This document shows positions 1 to 9,317 of a DNA stretch of 64,000 bases, in pieces. The stretch's first letter is position 1. Every line of letters starts with the position of its first letter. The translations under genes and the position numbers were made by a program. Origin of the DNA: Streptomyces sp. NRRL B-3428 (GTDB lineage Bacteria > Actinomycetota > Actinomycetes > Streptomycetales > Streptomycetaceae). The stretch covers positions 496,001-560,000 of the forward strand of contig JOGW01000008.1 of NCBI GenBank assembly GCA_000721375.1. The letters are read 5' to 3'. The notes beneath the pieces are model-generated. The model searched no databases. It was not told where the DNA came from and worked only from the letters and a program-made list of their open reading frames with translations.

Positions 1-2
1 TG

Positions 3-809
3 CACCAGATCGCGCTGACCGCGGTCCTGGTGATGGGCGTGCCCGGACATCTCGATTACGGCGTGCACCGGCTCGCGGCCAACCTGATCGGTGTCGCGAT
101 CGGTGCGGCCATCGGGCTCGCGGTACCCCCGCCCCCGTTCGCCCGGCGCGCCTCGGAGAAGCTCGCGCGGCTGTCGGCGCAGATGAGCGAGCTGCTCACC
201 GAGATGTCGGAGCAGCTGCGCAGCGGCGACTGGGACGTGCACAGCGGCGAGTGGGTTGAGCGGGCCCGCGCGCTGTCCGAACGCCTCACCAAGGTCCGCA
301 AGGCCGTGGCCGCCGCCGAGGACGCCAACCGCTGGCGGCCGCACACCCGGGCCGCGACCCTCCGCGTGGAGCGGCTGCTCGAATCGACCCGCTGCCTGGA
401 CCACGTGGGCCATCAGATACGGGGCATCGCACGCGGTCTGTACAACCTCACCTACCGCGAGGGCCGCCCGCCCGCCCTGCACTGGTCGCAGCACGACAGC
501 GCGCTGCGACCGGAGCCGACCCGCGCCCCCGAGGGCCTCGACCAGGTGCTCGCCGATCTCGCCGGGACACTCGCGGTCCTCACGGATCCGCGCTCCCTGC
601 ACGACTGCCCCACTCCCGAGCTGCGCTCCCGGCTGCGCGATCACCTGGGCGCGGCGGAGACCAGTTTTCTGACCTGCGCGCTCAAGCAGCAGTCCGTGTA
701 CGCGGACTGGCGTGAGCTGTGCACCGCCGGGATCCTGGAGGACGCCCGCAAGGTCCTGCACGAGCTGGATCCGCAGGTGGGCCCGCATCAGCGGGCCTTC
801 CACGACTGA
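3..809 (+). CDS. aromatic acid exporter family protein, C-terminal part (5' end outside window)
   Basis: The reading frame is already open at base 3, so this is the 3' part of a longer gene. About 268 codons remain. The visible protein starts with the end of a hydrophobic membrane region (residues 1 to about 45, rich in Gly, Ala, Val, Leu and Ile) and continues as a long charged helical cytoplasmic domain. This is the layout of ArAE/FUSC-type exporters (aromatic acid exporter family, PF06081-like), which are thought to expel aromatic carboxylic acids. The frame ends in TGA at 807-809 and a zinc-ribbon gene follows 38 bases later. The family call rests on the hydrophobic block plus the long helical tail and is moderate; substrate unknown. 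A second exporter of this general type is encoded at 15873-17615. Confidence 0.6.
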   Translation, partial: HQIALTAVLVMGVPGHLDYGVHRLAANLIGVAIGAAIGLAVPPPPFARRASEKLARLSAQMSELLTEMSEQLRSGDWDVHSGEWVERARALSERLTKVRKAVAAAEDANRWRPHTRAATLRVERLLESTRCLDHVGHQIRGIARGLYNLTYREGRPPALHWSQHDSALRPEPTRAPEGLDQVLADLAGTLAVLTDPRSLHDCPTPELRSRLRDHLGAAETSFLTCALKQQSVYADWRELCTAGILEDARKVLHELDPQVGPHQRAFHD

Positions 810-847
810 GCGGGCGGCCTTCGCACCGCCCTGGATAGGCTGGATGA

Positions 848-1213
848 ATGAGCGACAATCTCCCCCCTTGCCCCCAGTGCTCCTGCGAGTACACGTACGC
901 GATGAACACCCTTGTGGTGTGCCCGGAGTGCGGTCACGAATGGGTCCCCGGCGAAAGTGTGGACGCAGGCGCGGGCGCCTCCGGCTCCGAGGAGAAGGTG
1001 ATCAAGGACTCGGTCGGCAATGTGCTGCAGGACGGCGACAGCGTGACCGTGGTCAAGGCGCTCAAGGTCAAGGGCAGCCCGTCGGGCATCAAGGCCGGCA
1101 CGAAGGTGCGCAACATCCGGCTGATCGACGGCGTCGACGGGCACGACATCGACTGCAAGGTCGACGGCTTCGGTGCGATGCAGCTGAAGTCGAGCGTCGT
1201 GAAGAAGGCCTAG
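848..1213 (+). CDS. yjdM: YjdM/PhnA-type zinc-ribbon protein
   Basis: The 121-residue protein begins with a zinc ribbon: Cys pairs at residues 8/11 (CPQC) and 25/28 (CPEC) within the first 30 residues. A linker follows, then the conserved C-terminal beta domain (VIKDSVGNVLQDGDSVTVVKAL, residues about 51-72), ending in a DGFGAMQLKSSVVKKA-like tail. Length and both domains match the YjdM/PhnA family, once linked to alkylphosphonate use, but the molecular role of the family is unclear. ATG at 848 is the start; another ATG four bases upstream is out of frame. Recognition of the family is firm, the function is not. Confidence 0.9.
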   Translation: MSDNLPPCPQCSCEYTYAMNTLVVCPECGHEWVPGESVDAGAGASGSEEKVIKDSVGNVLQDGDSVTVVKALKVKGSPSGIKAGTKVRNIRLIDGVDGHDIDCKVDGFGAMQLKSSVVKKA

Positions 1214-1221
1214 AAGGCGCC

Positions 1222-1248
1222 CGGCGGATCAGGCCCTGGAGTCCGCCG
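1222..1248. terminator. bidirectional stem-loop between convergent genes
   Basis: CGGCGGA at 1222-1228 pairs with TCCGCCG at 1242-1248 (7 bp stem, 13-base loop). It lies in the 36-base gap between the convergent zinc-ribbon and permease stop codons. There is no U-tract, which is common for Streptomyces terminators. The stem is short, so confidence is moderate. Confidence 0.45.
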
Positions 1249-1249
1249 T

Positions 1250-2722
1250 TCACGCCCGCCGCAACGGATCACGCACCCGCGTCCGTACCCGGTACCAGCC
1301 GAGGATCAGCGCGGCGGTGATCGGCACGATCAGGAGCACCGTGTCGCGCCCGGGTCCGTCGGTGTCGAACCACATCATCACGATCACACCGAGCAGGAAC
1401 GCGAGCGTCGCGAGGTTCACCCAGGGCGCCGCCCACAGGCGGAAGGCGGGGCGTTCGGCGAGACCCAGACGGGCGCGCCGGACGAAGGCCAGATGGCAGA
1501 TCATGATCATGCACCACGTGGTGATGATGCCGAGCGCCGCGATGTTGGTGACGATGCCGAAGGCCTTGTCCGGCAGCCAGGCGTTGAGTCCCACTCCGCA
1601 CAGGATCACTGCCGAGGTCAACAGCACACCGCCGTACGGCACTTGGCTACGGCTCATCCGCGAGGTGAACCCGGGCGCTGAGCCCGCCGCCGCCATCGAG
1701 CGCAGGATCCGACCGGTGGTGTAGAGGCCGGAGTTGAGGCTGGACATCGCCGCGGTCAGCACGACCATGTTCATCAGCCCGCCCGCGGCCGGGACGCCGA
1801 GTCCGGCGAGCACGGTGACGAACGGGCTCTGGTTCGCGGAGTACGAGGTCCAGGGCAGCAGCAGGACGAGCATGAAGACCGAGCCCACGTAGAAGACCGC
1901 GATGCGCCACATGATGGAGTTCACGGCCTTGGGCACGACCTCCTGCGGCTTCGCGGTCTCCCCCGCCGTCACTCCGACCATCTCGATCGAGGCGTACGCG
2001 AAGATCACCGTCTGGGCGACCAGGACCACCGGCAGCACACCGAGCGGGAAGAGCCCCCCGTTGTCGCTGATCAGATGCAGCCCGGGCACCTGGCCGTCCA
2101 CCGGGTGACGGCTGATCAGGACCCAGACGCCGACGACCAGGAACGTGACGATCGCGACCACCTTGACGATCGCGAACCAGAACTCCATCTCGCCGAAGAG
2201 CCGGACCGAGATGAGGTTCACGCTCAGCACGATCGCCAGCGCGATCAGCGCCAGCACCCACTGCGGGATCGAGGTGAACATCGACCAGTAGTGCACGTAG
2301 AGCGCGATGGCCGTGATGTCGGCCATTCCGCTGGTGGCCCAGTTGAGGAAGTACATCCAGCCCGCGACGTAGGCGCCCTTCTCACCCAGGAACTCACGGG
2401 CGTAGCTGACGAACGCGCCCGACGAGGGCCGGTGCACGACGAGTTCACCGAGGGCACGTACGACGAAGAACGCGAACACGCCGCACACCCCGTACGCGAC
2501 CGCGAGGCCGGGCCCCGCCTTGGCGAGGTTGCCCCCGGCGCCGAGGAACAGGCCCGTGCCGATCGCGCCGCCGATCGCGATCATGCTGATGTGGCGTGGC
2601 TGCAGCGTCTTGCTGTACCCGGCGTCGCCGGCGTCGAGGACGGCGCCCCGACCGCCTGCGCCGGGCGGCTCGGAGGGGTCGGCGGGCTCGGCGGCGGGTG
2701 AGGTGTCGAGATCCTTGGTCAC
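1250..2722 (-). CDS. ansP: amino acid permease, L-asparagine permease type
   Basis: A 490-residue APC-superfamily transporter with about 12 membrane segments. After a 40-residue polar tail comes the diagnostic first helix with [16 protein letters not shown] (residues about 49-64). Next are [20 protein letters not shown] and [12 protein letters not shown], a combination I recall from actinobacterial AnsP asparagine permeases; GabP-like permeases are the closest alternative. It would import an amino acid with protons across the cytoplasmic membrane. The start is GTG at 2722 with only a weak ribosome site. The macrodomain gene ends 64 bases upstream on the same strand, so co-transcription is possible. 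Transport class is certain; asparagine as substrate is inferred from similarity. Confidence 0.85.
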   Translation of the reverse strand: MTKDLDTSPAAEPADPSEPPGAGGRGAVLDAGDAGYSKTLQPRHISMIAIGGAIGTGLFLGAGGNLAKAGPGLAVAYGVCGVFAFFVVRALGELVVHRPSSGAFVSYAREFLGEKGAYVAGWMYFLNWATSGMADITAIALYVHYWSMFTSIPQWVLALIALAIVLSVNLISVRLFGEMEFWFAIVKVVAIVTFLVVGVWVLISRHPVDGQVPGLHLISDNGGLFPLGVLPVVLVAQTVIFAYASIEMVGVTAGETAKPQEVVPKAVNSIMWRIAVFYVGSVFMLVLLLPWTSYSANQSPFVTVLAGLGVPAAGGLMNMVVLTAAMSSLNSGLYTTGRILRSMAAAGSAPGFTSRMSRSQVPYGGVLLTSAVILCGVGLNAWLPDKAFGIVTNIAALGIITTWCMIMICHLAFVRRARLGLAERPAFRLWAAPWVNLATLAFLLGVIVMMWFDTDGPGRDTVLLIVPITAALILGWYRVRTRVRDPLRRA

Positions 2723-2786
2723 GCGTCCGTTCTAACCCTACAGACGTCGATATGCCCGTAATGCCGTGCGGCCGCCGCCCGAACGG

Positions 2787-3305
2787 CTAACGCATGCACT
2801 CCTCGAACGTCTCGTACGCCCGCTCGTCGAAGAGGACGAAGCGGACCTCCTCCACAACGGTCCTCGTCGCCCGTACCGTCTCGATCGCGATCCGTGCCCC
2901 GTCGTCCATCGGCCAGCCGTAGATGCCGGTCGAAATGGCAGGGAAGGCCACCGTCCGCGCCCCCAACTCATCGGCCACCGCAAGGGATTCGCGGTAGCAG
3001 GAGACGAGCAGCTCCGAGCGGTCCTCGCTCGCGCTCCACACCGGGCCCACCGTGTGGATCACCCAGCGGGCGTCGAGCCGGCCGGCGGTCGTGGCCACGG
3101 CCTGACCAGTCGCAAGCCCCTTGCCGTAGTGCGAGGCGCGCAGCTTGCGGCAGGCCTCGAGGATCTCCGGACCGCCCTTGCGATGGATCGCGCCGTCCAC
3201 TCCGCCGCCGCCCAGGAGCGAGGAGTTGGCGGCGTTGACGATCGCGTCGACGGACTGGGCGGTGATGTCGCCGCGGACCAGGCTGAGTGCGGGCTGGGGG
3301 GTCAT
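2787..3305 (-). CDS. macrodomain protein, O-acetyl-ADP-ribose deacetylase type
   Basis: A 172-residue single macrodomain. It shows the ligand-binding signature [19 protein letters not shown], then [14 protein letters not shown], and the second loop [12 protein letters not shown], the usual MacroD/YmdB residues for binding ADP-ribose. Such enzymes remove acetyl from O-acetyl-ADP-ribose or ADP-ribose from acidic residues. The ATG overlaps the stop of the upstream FAD enzyme gene in an ATGA arrangement (bases 3302-3305), so the two are translationally coupled. That coupling is odd, because an ADP-ribose eraser has no obvious link to a CrtI-like oxidoreductase. Family certain, physiological substrate unknown. 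Confidence 0.92.
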   Translation of the reverse strand: MTPQPALSLVRGDITAQSVDAIVNAANSSLLGGGGVDGAIHRKGGPEILEACRKLRASHYGKGLATGQAVATTAGRLDARWVIHTVGPVWSASEDRSELLVSCYRESLAVADELGARTVAFPAISTGIYGWPMDDGARIAIETVRATRTVVEEVRFVLFDERAYETFEECMR

Positions 3306-4729
3306 GCGGTCATCGTACGGAGGCGGCGCCACACCGCCTTCGCCGCATTGTGGCCCGACATCCCGTGCACCCCCGGGCCCGGCGGGGTCGCCGAGGAGCA
3401 GATGAAGACGGCCGGGTGGGACGTCGTGTACGGGGAGAGGGAGATCTTGGGGCGCAGGAGCAGCTGGAGGCCCGAGGCGGCTCCGCAGGCGATGTCGCCG
3501 CCGACGTAGTTGGCATTGCGGCTGGCGAGCTCGGGCGGGCCCGCGGTGGCGCGGGCGAGGACACGGTCCTTGAACCCCGGGGCGAAGCGCTCCACTTGGC
3601 GCTCGACGGCCTCGGTGAGGTCGCCGTCCCAGCCGTTGGGGACATGTCCGTACGCCCAGAAGACATGCTTGCCCTCGGGGGCGCGGCTCGGGTCCGCGAG
3701 CGTCGGCTGAACGGTGATCAGGAAGGGGTTCTCGGGCGCCCTGTCCGTGCGCGAGGCGGCGGTCAGCGCCGTGGCGATGTCCTTGCTGCCGGGACCGATC
3801 TGCACCGTGCCGGCCCGACGGGGCTCCTCGGCGGTCCACGGGACCGGGCCGTCGAGCGCGTAGTCGACCTTGAACACACTCGCGCCGTAGCGGAAGTTGG
3901 CGTAGGCGCTGCCCAGGCCCGCGATACGGGCGAGGGCGGTCGGTGAGGTGTCGAAGATGTACGCGCGGGCCGGCGGCAGATCGTCGAGGCGCTTGACCTC
4001 GTAGTCCGTGTGCACGGAGCCGCCGAGATCCTTCAGATACGCGGCGAGCGCATCGGAGATCGACTGCGAGCCGCCCTTGGCCACGGGCCAGCCGTGGGCG
4101 TGCGCGGCGAGGGCGAAGACGAGACCGACGGCGGTGGTCGCCAACCCGCCGAGCGGGGCGATGACATGGGCCACCAGTCCCGCGAACAGGGCCTTGGCCT
4201 TGTCGTCCTGGAAGCGACGCTCCAGCATCCAGGACGAGGGCGGCAGACCGACGAGCCCGAAGCGCGCGAGCGTGACGGGGTCCCGGGGCAGTGCGCTCAG
4301 CGGCAGCGACATGAAGTCGCGGAAGAGCCGGTCCGCCTTCGGCAGGAACGGGGTGACAAGGCGGCGGTACGCACCGGCGTCGCGCGGCCCGAACGACAAC
4401 GCGGTCTCCCCCACCGAACGGGACAGCACAGCGGCCGTACCGTCGTCGAAAGGGTGCGCCATCGGCAGCGGCGCGTGCAGCCACTCCAGGCCGTAGCGCC
4501 GCAGTGGCATCGCGTTGAACGCGGGCGAGGAGATGCCCAGCGGATGGGCGGCCGAGCAGGGGTCGTGCCGGAAACCCGGCAGCGTCAGCTCCTCGGTGCG
4601 CGCCCCGCCCCCGACGCTCCCCTTGGCCTCGAACACGGCCACCGAGAACCCCCGGCGGGCCAGCTCCACCGCAGCGGTCAGACCATTGGGTCCCGCCCCC
4701 ACGACGACGGCATCGAGCATCGACGGCAC
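3302..4729 (-). CDS. NAD(P)/FAD-dependent oxidoreductase, phytoene desaturase-like
   Basis: A 475-residue flavoprotein. The N-terminus carries the Rossmann dinucleotide fold ([20 protein letters not shown], about residues 8-27) followed by [15 protein letters not shown], as in CrtI-type desaturases and their PYROXD2-like relatives. The C-terminus has the usual second FAD contact ([20 protein letters not shown]). No phytoene synthase or other carotenoid gene is nearby, so a carotenoid role is not supported by context. The GTG at 4729 is preferred because AAAGGAG lies six bases upstream; an ATG at 4720 is the alternative. It is translationally coupled to the macrodomain gene. The true substrate is unknown. 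Confidence 0.85.
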   Translation of the reverse strand: MPSMLDAVVVGAGPNGLTAAVELARRGFSVAVFEAKGSVGGGARTEELTLPGFRHDPCSAAHPLGISSPAFNAMPLRRYGLEWLHAPLPMAHPFDDGTAAVLSRSVGETALSFGPRDAGAYRRLVTPFLPKADRLFRDFMSLPLSALPRDPVTLARFGLVGLPPSSWMLERRFQDDKAKALFAGLVAHVIAPLGGLATTAVGLVFALAAHAHGWPVAKGGSQSISDALAAYLKDLGGSVHTDYEVKRLDDLPPARAYIFDTSPTALARIAGLGSAYANFRYGASVFKVDYALDGPVPWTAEEPRRAGTVQIGPGSKDIATALTAASRTDRAPENPFLITVQPTLADPSRAPEGKHVFWAYGHVPNGWDGDLTEAVERQVERFAPGFKDRVLARATAGPPELASRNANYVGGDIACGAASGLQLLLRPKISLSPYTTSHPAVFICSSATPPGPGVHGMSGHNAAKAVWRRLRTMTA

Positions 4730-4816
4730 CTTGGACTCCTTTGTCGGCCGGGGCCACTGTGTTCAGGATAGGGGTGGGGTGGGAGTGGGGTTGCGTGTGG
4801 GGACCGTGTTACCTCG

Positions 4817-4875
4817 CGTCACTGTGCGCGCCACCACACGTCACCGTCCACGCAATCGCACGTCACTGTGCGCGC
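4817..4875. repeat. 15-bp direct repeat around the IMPase stop codon
   Basis: CGTCACTGTGCGCGC occurs identically at 4817-4831 and 4861-4875. The second copy holds the last codons and stop (TGA read leftward) of the inositol-phosphatase-like gene. A partial CGTCAC copy lies between them. This is one of five stop-codon-spanning repeats in the window. Confidence 0.85.
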
Positions 4876-5726
4876 AGCAGGCCGATCACCCGCTCCATGG
4901 TGGCCGCGTCCCGCGCCGCCGTGAAGGGAAGCACATTGCCGCCCTCGATACGGAACGGCTCGCCCGCCACCGTGACGTGTCCGCCACCCGTCTCCGTGAC
5001 GAGCAGGAGTCCCGCCGCGTGGTCCCAGGCGTTCTCCCAGGAGAAGGCGACCGCGTCCAACTCGCCCTTGGCGATGGCCAGATACTCCAGACCGGCCGAA
5101 CCGCAGGGGCGCGGGGACACGCCCTCGGTGCGCAGGCCGAGCAGGGCGCGCTTTTGGTCCTCGGTGGTGAAGTCCGGGTGGGAGGTGGCGACTTGGAGGT
5201 CGGCCTCGGCGGAGGGCGCCCGGGTCAGGGGGTGACCGTCGAGGACCACACCCCGGCCCCGTACCGCCACGGCCATCTCGTCACGCGCCGCCGCGTACGT
5301 CCACGACGCGAGGATCTCGCCGCGGCGGGCCAGCGCGACCAGGGTGCAGAACCCCGGGTCGCCGTGGACGAACTGACGGGTGCCGTCGACCGGGTCGACG
5401 ATCCAGACCGGGGCGTCGCCGTGCAGCGCGTCCACGATCGCGGGGTCGGCGTGCACGGCCTCCTCGCCGACCACGACCGAGCCGGGGAGCAGGGCGGTCA
5501 GGGAGGCCGTGAGGTGTTCCTCGGCGCGGCGGTCGGCGACCGTCACCAGATCGTGCGGACCGTTCTTCTCGATGACCTCGTGGTCGGCCAGCTGACGGAA
5601 GCGCGGCAGGATCTCTTCGGCCGCGGCCTTGCGCACGGCCGCCTCGACCTCGTGGAGTCGGGTGTCGAGGACGTCATTGATACGGATGTCGAGAAGGTCT
5701 TCGTTGCCTGTCTTGTCTTCGATCAT
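4863..5726 (-). CDS. inositol monophosphatase family protein
   Basis: A 287-residue Mg-dependent sugar-phosphatase-fold protein. It shows the metal-binding GEE, then WIVDPVDGTRQFVHG (the DPxDGT motif), and near the C-terminus WENAWDHAAG, equivalent to the WDxAAG motif. Members hydrolyse inositol-1-phosphate, histidinol phosphate or 3'-phosphoadenosine phosphates; the sequence alone does not decide which. The frame is open a little further upstream, but ATG 5726 (MIEDKTGN) is the more plausible start because the extra residues are not family-like. It lies downstream of the ggt gene on the same strand with a hairpin between them. Its stop codon sits in a direct repeat. Confidence 0.88.
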   Translation of the reverse strand: MIEDKTGNEDLLDIRINDVLDTRLHEVEAAVRKAAAEEILPRFRQLADHEVIEKNGPHDLVTVADRRAEEHLTASLTALLPGSVVVGEEAVHADPAIVDALHGDAPVWIVDPVDGTRQFVHGDPGFCTLVALARRGEILASWTYAAARDEMAVAVRGRGVVLDGHPLTRAPSAEADLQVATSHPDFTTEDQKRALLGLRTEGVSPRPCGSAGLEYLAIAKGELDAVAFSWENAWDHAAGLLLVTETGGGHVTVAGEPFRIEGGNVLPFTAARDAATMERVIGLLRAQ

Positions 5727-5793
5727 GTGTCCATCCCACCATGCCCCACTGACAGCCCCCACCCGGAGGGTGACTGCCCGGTGGATTCCCCGT

Positions 5794-5822
5794 GAACCCT
5801 GGGCGCGAGCGGCCCCGGGTTC
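5794..5822 (-). terminator. stem-loop at the end of the gamma-glutamyltransferase gene
   Basis: GAACCC (5794-5799) pairs with GGGTTC (5817-5822), and an inner GGG pairs with CCC after one mismatch. The outer right arm overlaps the ggt stop codon. It lies between ggt and the IMPase gene, both read leftward. A terminator or partial attenuator is likely but the stem is imperfect. Confidence 0.4.
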
Positions 5823-7617
5823 AGCGTCCCACCGCGTACCCCTGCATCCCCCGCGGATTGGCCGCGGCGGACAGCACCCCGGTCTCCGGGTCCCTGGCCA
5901 CCGCGCTCAGCCGCCCCTCCGACCAGGGCGCGCCCACGGTGACCTGGTGTCCCCGTCGCCGCAGCTCCCCGACCACGTCCGGCCCGAGGCGGGACTCGAC
6001 GGTGAGGTGTCCGGGGAGCATGCCGCGCGGATAGAAGGACGAGGGGACGTGGTCGGTGTGCCAGTTCGGGGCGTCGATCGCGCCCTGCAGATCGAGGCCG
6101 CCGCGGACCGCGGGCGCGCTCGCCACATGCAGAAAGAACGGGAGCTGCCACTGGTCCTGCTGGTCGCCGCCAGGCGTGCCGAAGGCCATCACCGGGACAC
6201 CGGCGCGCAGCGCGAGCGAGGGGGTGAGGGTGGTGCGGGGGCGACGGCCGGGGGTGAGGGTGTTCGGCAGGCCGGGCTCGAGCCAGGTCATCTGCAGGCG
6301 GGTGCCGAGCGGGAAGCCCAGTTCGGGAACGACCGGGTTGGACTGCAGCCAGCCGCCGCTCGGAGTCGCGGCGACCATGTTGCCCCAGCGGTCCACGACG
6401 TCGACGTGGCAGGTGTCGCCGCGCGTCTCGCCGTACTCACCGACGGTGGGCTCCCCGGCCCCTGAGGCGAGCCCGAGCGCGTCGAAGGCGGTGCGGCCCT
6501 GCACGTCGGCGGAGAGCTCGGCCAGGCGCGGGGTCCGTCCGAGCGGGCTGCCGGGGCGCAGCTCCAGCGAGGCCCGGTCGCCGATCAGCTTGCGGCGTTC
6601 CTCGTTGTACGCGTCCGAGAGCAGAGCCTCCAGCGGTACGTCACCACCCGCGTCGCCGTACCAGGCCTCGCGGTCGGCCATCGCCAGCTTGCAGCCCTCG
6701 ACGAGCAGATGGACGTGGTCGGCCGATCCCCGCTCGGGCAGTTCGTCCGGCAGCAGCGCCAACTGCTGCAGGAGTGCGGGGCCTTGGCTCCAGGGTCCTG
6801 CCTTGCAGAGGGTCCAGCCGTTCCAGTCGTACGTCGCGGGCGGCTCGTAGCCGGCGCGGAAGCTCGCGAGGTCCTCGCCGGTGAGGGTGCCCGCGTGGCG
6901 TTCACCGCTGGTGTCGCGCGTGGGGCGGGAGCTCTGCCGTACGAGGGCCTCCGCGATGAAACCCTCGCGCCAGATCCGCCGCGCCGCGTCGATGCGCGCC
7001 TCGCGCGTGGCGCCGGTCGCCTCGGCGAGCAGCCGGCGCCAAGTGGCCGCCAGCGGACGGTTGTACAGGAGCGCGCCCGGGCGGACGGCCGGCAGGTACA
7101 CCTGCGCCGACGAGGTCCACTCGGTCTCGAAGAGCTCACGGACCGTGCCGACCGTCTCGCTGATCTTCTCGACGGGAGGATGGCCGGACTCGGCATATCC
7201 GATCGCGTACTTGAGCACCTCGTCGAGGGACTTGGTCCCGTGGTCGCGAAGCAGCACCATCCACGCGTCGAAGGCCCCGGGGACCGCGGCGGCGAGCGGC
7301 CCTGTGCCGGGCACGATGTCCAGGCCCAGCGAGCGGTAGCGGGCCACGCTCGCGCCGGCGGGCGCGGGTCCCTGGCCGCACAGCACCCGCACCTCGCCGC
7401 CGGCCGGGGCGAGGATGATCGGCACCTCGCCGGCCGGACCGTTGAGATGCGGTTCGACCACGTGCAGCACGAATCCGGCGGCGACGGCCGCGTCGAACGC
7501 GTTGCCCCCGTCCTCCAGAACGGCCATCGCGCACTGCGAGGCCAGCCAGTGCGTGGAGGAGGCCATGCCGAAGGTGCCCTGGAGGGTCGGTCGGGTGGTG
7601 AACAAATGATCGGCCAT
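5821..7617 (-). CDS. ggt: gamma-glutamyltransferase family protein
   Basis: A 598-residue N-terminal nucleophile hydrolase precursor. The N-terminal half has GMASSTHWLASQCAMAVLEDGGNAFDAAVAAGF, typical of the family. The small subunit would begin at the Thr of GDTCHVDVVDRWGNMVAAT, where autocleavage creates the nucleophile. The family's GG(D/S) region is seen as FGTPGGDQQDQW, and a TLTPSLALR stretch is present. The enzyme transfers or hydrolyses gamma-glutamyl groups from glutathione and related peptides. I see no clear signal peptide at the chosen ATG, so it may be cytoplasmic, unlike the usual periplasmic or secreted enzymes. It is divergent from the APH-like gene across 30 bases. Confidence 0.88.
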   Translation of the reverse strand: MADHLFTTRPTLQGTFGMASSTHWLASQCAMAVLEDGGNAFDAAVAAGFVLHVVEPHLNGPAGEVPIILAPAGGEVRVLCGQGPAPAGASVARYRSLGLDIVPGTGPLAAAVPGAFDAWMVLLRDHGTKSLDEVLKYAIGYAESGHPPVEKISETVGTVRELFETEWTSSAQVYLPAVRPGALLYNRPLAATWRRLLAEATGATREARIDAARRIWREGFIAEALVRQSSRPTRDTSGERHAGTLTGEDLASFRAGYEPPATYDWNGWTLCKAGPWSQGPALLQQLALLPDELPERGSADHVHLLVEGCKLAMADREAWYGDAGGDVPLEALLSDAYNEERRKLIGDRASLELRPGSPLGRTPRLAELSADVQGRTAFDALGLASGAGEPTVGEYGETRGDTCHVDVVDRWGNMVAATPSGGWLQSNPVVPELGFPLGTRLQMTWLEPGLPNTLTPGRRPRTTLTPSLALRAGVPVMAFGTPGGDQQDQWQLPFFLHVASAPAVRGGLDLQGAIDAPNWHTDHVPSSFYPRGMLPGHLTVESRLGPDVVGELRRRGHQVTVGAPWSEGRLSAVARDPETGVLSAAANPRGMQGYAVGR

Positions 7618-7647
7618 CTCGGCAGGCTAGCGTTACGATCGCGGGCC

Positions 7648-8445
7648 ATGAGCGCCTCCCCGCCTCCGTCTCACGTCCTGGTCTCCTTCCGCGCGACCGG
7701 TGAACCCGTTCTCCTCCCCGGTGGTCAGGGCGGTACGTGGCGGGCGGGTGAGGTCGTGGTCAAGCCGACCGGGTCGGTCGAGGAGACCGTCTGGCGGGCC
7801 GAAGTCCTGGACGCGCTGCCCGAGTCGGCGGACTTCCGGGTGGCCCGGCCGGTGCGCGCCACCGACGGGACATGGACCGCTGACGGCTGGGAGGCATGGC
7901 GGCTCGTGCCGGGTCGCACCGATCCGCACCGTACGGCCGAAGTCGTACGCACCGGCGAGGCCTTCCACGCGGCGCTCGCCGAACTCGCGCCCGGGCGGCC
8001 GGAGTTCCTGGACACCCGGGACGACGCATGGACGCGGGCGGACCGGCTCTCGTGGGACCTGACCCAAGAGGCCGGCCCGGACAGCGAGTTCGGCATGCTG
8101 GCCCCGCTGCTCGCCGCGCGCGAGCCGCTCGCCACCGGGGACGAGCAGCCCGTGCACGGCGATCTCCTGGGCAACGTCCTGTTCGCGGACGGCCTGCCGC
8201 CCGCGGTCATCGACTGGCCGGTGTACTGGCGGCCGCCGGCCTGGGCATCGGCCGTCGCCGTCGTGGACGCGCTCCTCTGGTACGACGGCGACCCCGGGCT
8301 CCTTCGGCCGTGGACACGTGACCCGCACCGCCACCAACTGCTGCTTCGCGCCCTGATCTACCGCATCGCGACGACGCGGGCGGTGGGCCGGGCACCCGAT
8401 CCCACCTACGGGCCGGTGACGAAGCTGGTGCTGGAGAGCGGGTGA
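7648..8445 (+). CDS. APH-fold phosphotransferase, TIGR02569-like
   Basis: A 265-residue protein with an aminoglycoside-phosphotransferase-type kinase fold. The catalytic loop is VHGDLLGNVLF (H-G-D-x-x-x-N, about residues 169-179), followed by the AVIDWP segment that replaces the usual IDW/D-x-G metal loop. The N-terminal lobe is short (LLPGGQGGTWRAGEVVVKP). It probably phosphorylates a small molecule; nothing in the context indicates antibiotic resistance. ATG 7648 is the only sensible start. The gene ends inside an 11-bp direct repeat that includes its TGA. Confidence 0.75.
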   Translation: MSASPPPSHVLVSFRATGEPVLLPGGQGGTWRAGEVVVKPTGSVEETVWRAEVLDALPESADFRVARPVRATDGTWTADGWEAWRLVPGRTDPHRTAEVVRTGEAFHAALAELAPGRPEFLDTRDDAWTRADRLSWDLTQEAGPDSEFGMLAPLLAAREPLATGDEQPVHGDLLGNVLFADGLPPAVIDWPVYWRPPAWASAVAVVDALLWYDGDPGLLRPWTRDPHRHQLLLRALIYRIATTRAVGRAPDPTYGPVTKLVLESG

Positions 8446-8484
8446 CAGGGGCCTCCCCGGAGCGGGCGGCCCCGAGCGGGTGAC
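8436..8484. repeat. GAGCGGGTGAC direct repeat spanning a stop codon
   Basis: GAGCGGGTGAC at 8436-8446, containing the TGA of the APH-like gene, is repeated exactly at 8474-8484, with a truncated GAGCGGG copy at 8460-8466. The second full copy again carries an in-register TGA. It lies six bases before the convergent M15 peptidase stop. Confidence 0.8.
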
Positions 8485-8490
8485 CAGGCG

Positions 8491-9258
8491 CTACCGGCCG
8501 TTGCGCGAGAAGTGCTGGTAGTCGGGGTTCGACCAGCGCCCTCCCCACTCCCAGCCGATGGCCCGGAAGGCCCGGGTGATCACATCCCCCGACCGGATCA
8601 TGCCCTTGGTGTTCCGCCACCGGTTCAGATGGCGCGCACCGGCCGAGGGGTGCACCCGGCCCGTGCGGTCCACGTACGGGTTCTCCACCGTGTTGATGTC
8701 GATGGCGTCGCCGTACGAGTGCTGCGACAGGCTGCCCGGATTGCCCACCACCTGACGGCAGTTGAACGCCGAGGTGTTGTCGTCGGCCATGGACGCCGGA
8801 TCGCTGCCGCCGTACGCGGAGACCGGGCGCATCTTGCGGATCGGGAACTTGGCTCCGAACGCCTTGCGGAACACGTAGAGCACATCGTTCGCGACGCGCT
8901 CGTTCACGATCATCTCGCCGGTGTGCACCTTGCCGTCGAAGCCCCAGTGACTCATCCGCAGCAGCCGAAGGCGCTGGGGCGGCACGGGACAGCCGGGGCG
9001 GTACGTGCGGCCGAGCGCCGCCCGCGTGACGGGCATGGTGCGGTGCTGGAATACCGGGGCCTTGGGGACCGCTGCCTGAACAGGAGACTTGGAGACCGCG
9101 GCCTGAACAGGAGACTTGGGGACCTCTGCCTGAACGGTGGCAGCGGCCGACGACGGGGAGGGCGACGGGGAGGGCGGTGGGGCCGCCGAGGCAGGGCAGG
9201 TGCCGGTCGTGAGCAGCAGGGCACCGGCCGCGGTGGCGACTCGAAGTACGATTTGCAC
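8491..9258 (-). CDS. secreted M15 family peptidase (D-Ala-D-Ala carboxypeptidase-like)
   Basis: A 255-residue exported protein: hydrophobic signal peptide (residues 1-25, ending ASA), a Pro/Ser-rich stretch, then a low-complexity hinge with three near-identical KSPVQAAV units (residues about 48-69). The catalytic domain follows. Zinc ligands are visible as SQHSYGDAID (His180 and Asp187) and DYQHF (His249), with a Glu/Trp-rich WEWGG segment before the last His. It matches the VanY/M15 family of peptidoglycan peptidases acting outside the membrane. It is divergently arranged with the lipoate-ligase-like gene over 59 bases. The hinge repeats are also visible in the DNA as imperfect copies of about 30 bases, so the hinge length may vary. 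Confidence 0.9.
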   Translation of the reverse strand: MQIVLRVATAAGALLLTTGTCPASAAPPPSPSPSPSSAAATVQAEVPKSPVQAAVSKSPVQAAVPKAPVFQHRTMPVTRAALGRTYRPGCPVPPQRLRLLRMSHWGFDGKVHTGEMIVNERVANDVLYVFRKAFGAKFPIRKMRPVSAYGGSDPASMADDNTSAFNCRQVVGNPGSLSQHSYGDAIDINTVENPYVDRTGRVHPSAGARHLNRWRNTKGMIRSGDVITRAFRAIGWEWGGRWSNPDYQHFSRNGR

Positions 9259-9317
9259 CGAATCAACATAATTGCGAGATCGGTCGACGACTGATCGACA
9301 AGCCGGGAGGCCGCACA

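Noticed and set aside
3302..4729. Carotenoid biosynthesis gene
   Set aside because: The protein is CrtI-like, but no phytoene synthase, GGPP synthase or cyclase gene is nearby, so a pathway claim is not supported.
7648..8445. Aminoglycoside resistance gene
   Set aside because: Only the APH kinase fold is shown. There is no similarity to known resistance enzymes that I can recall and no resistance context.
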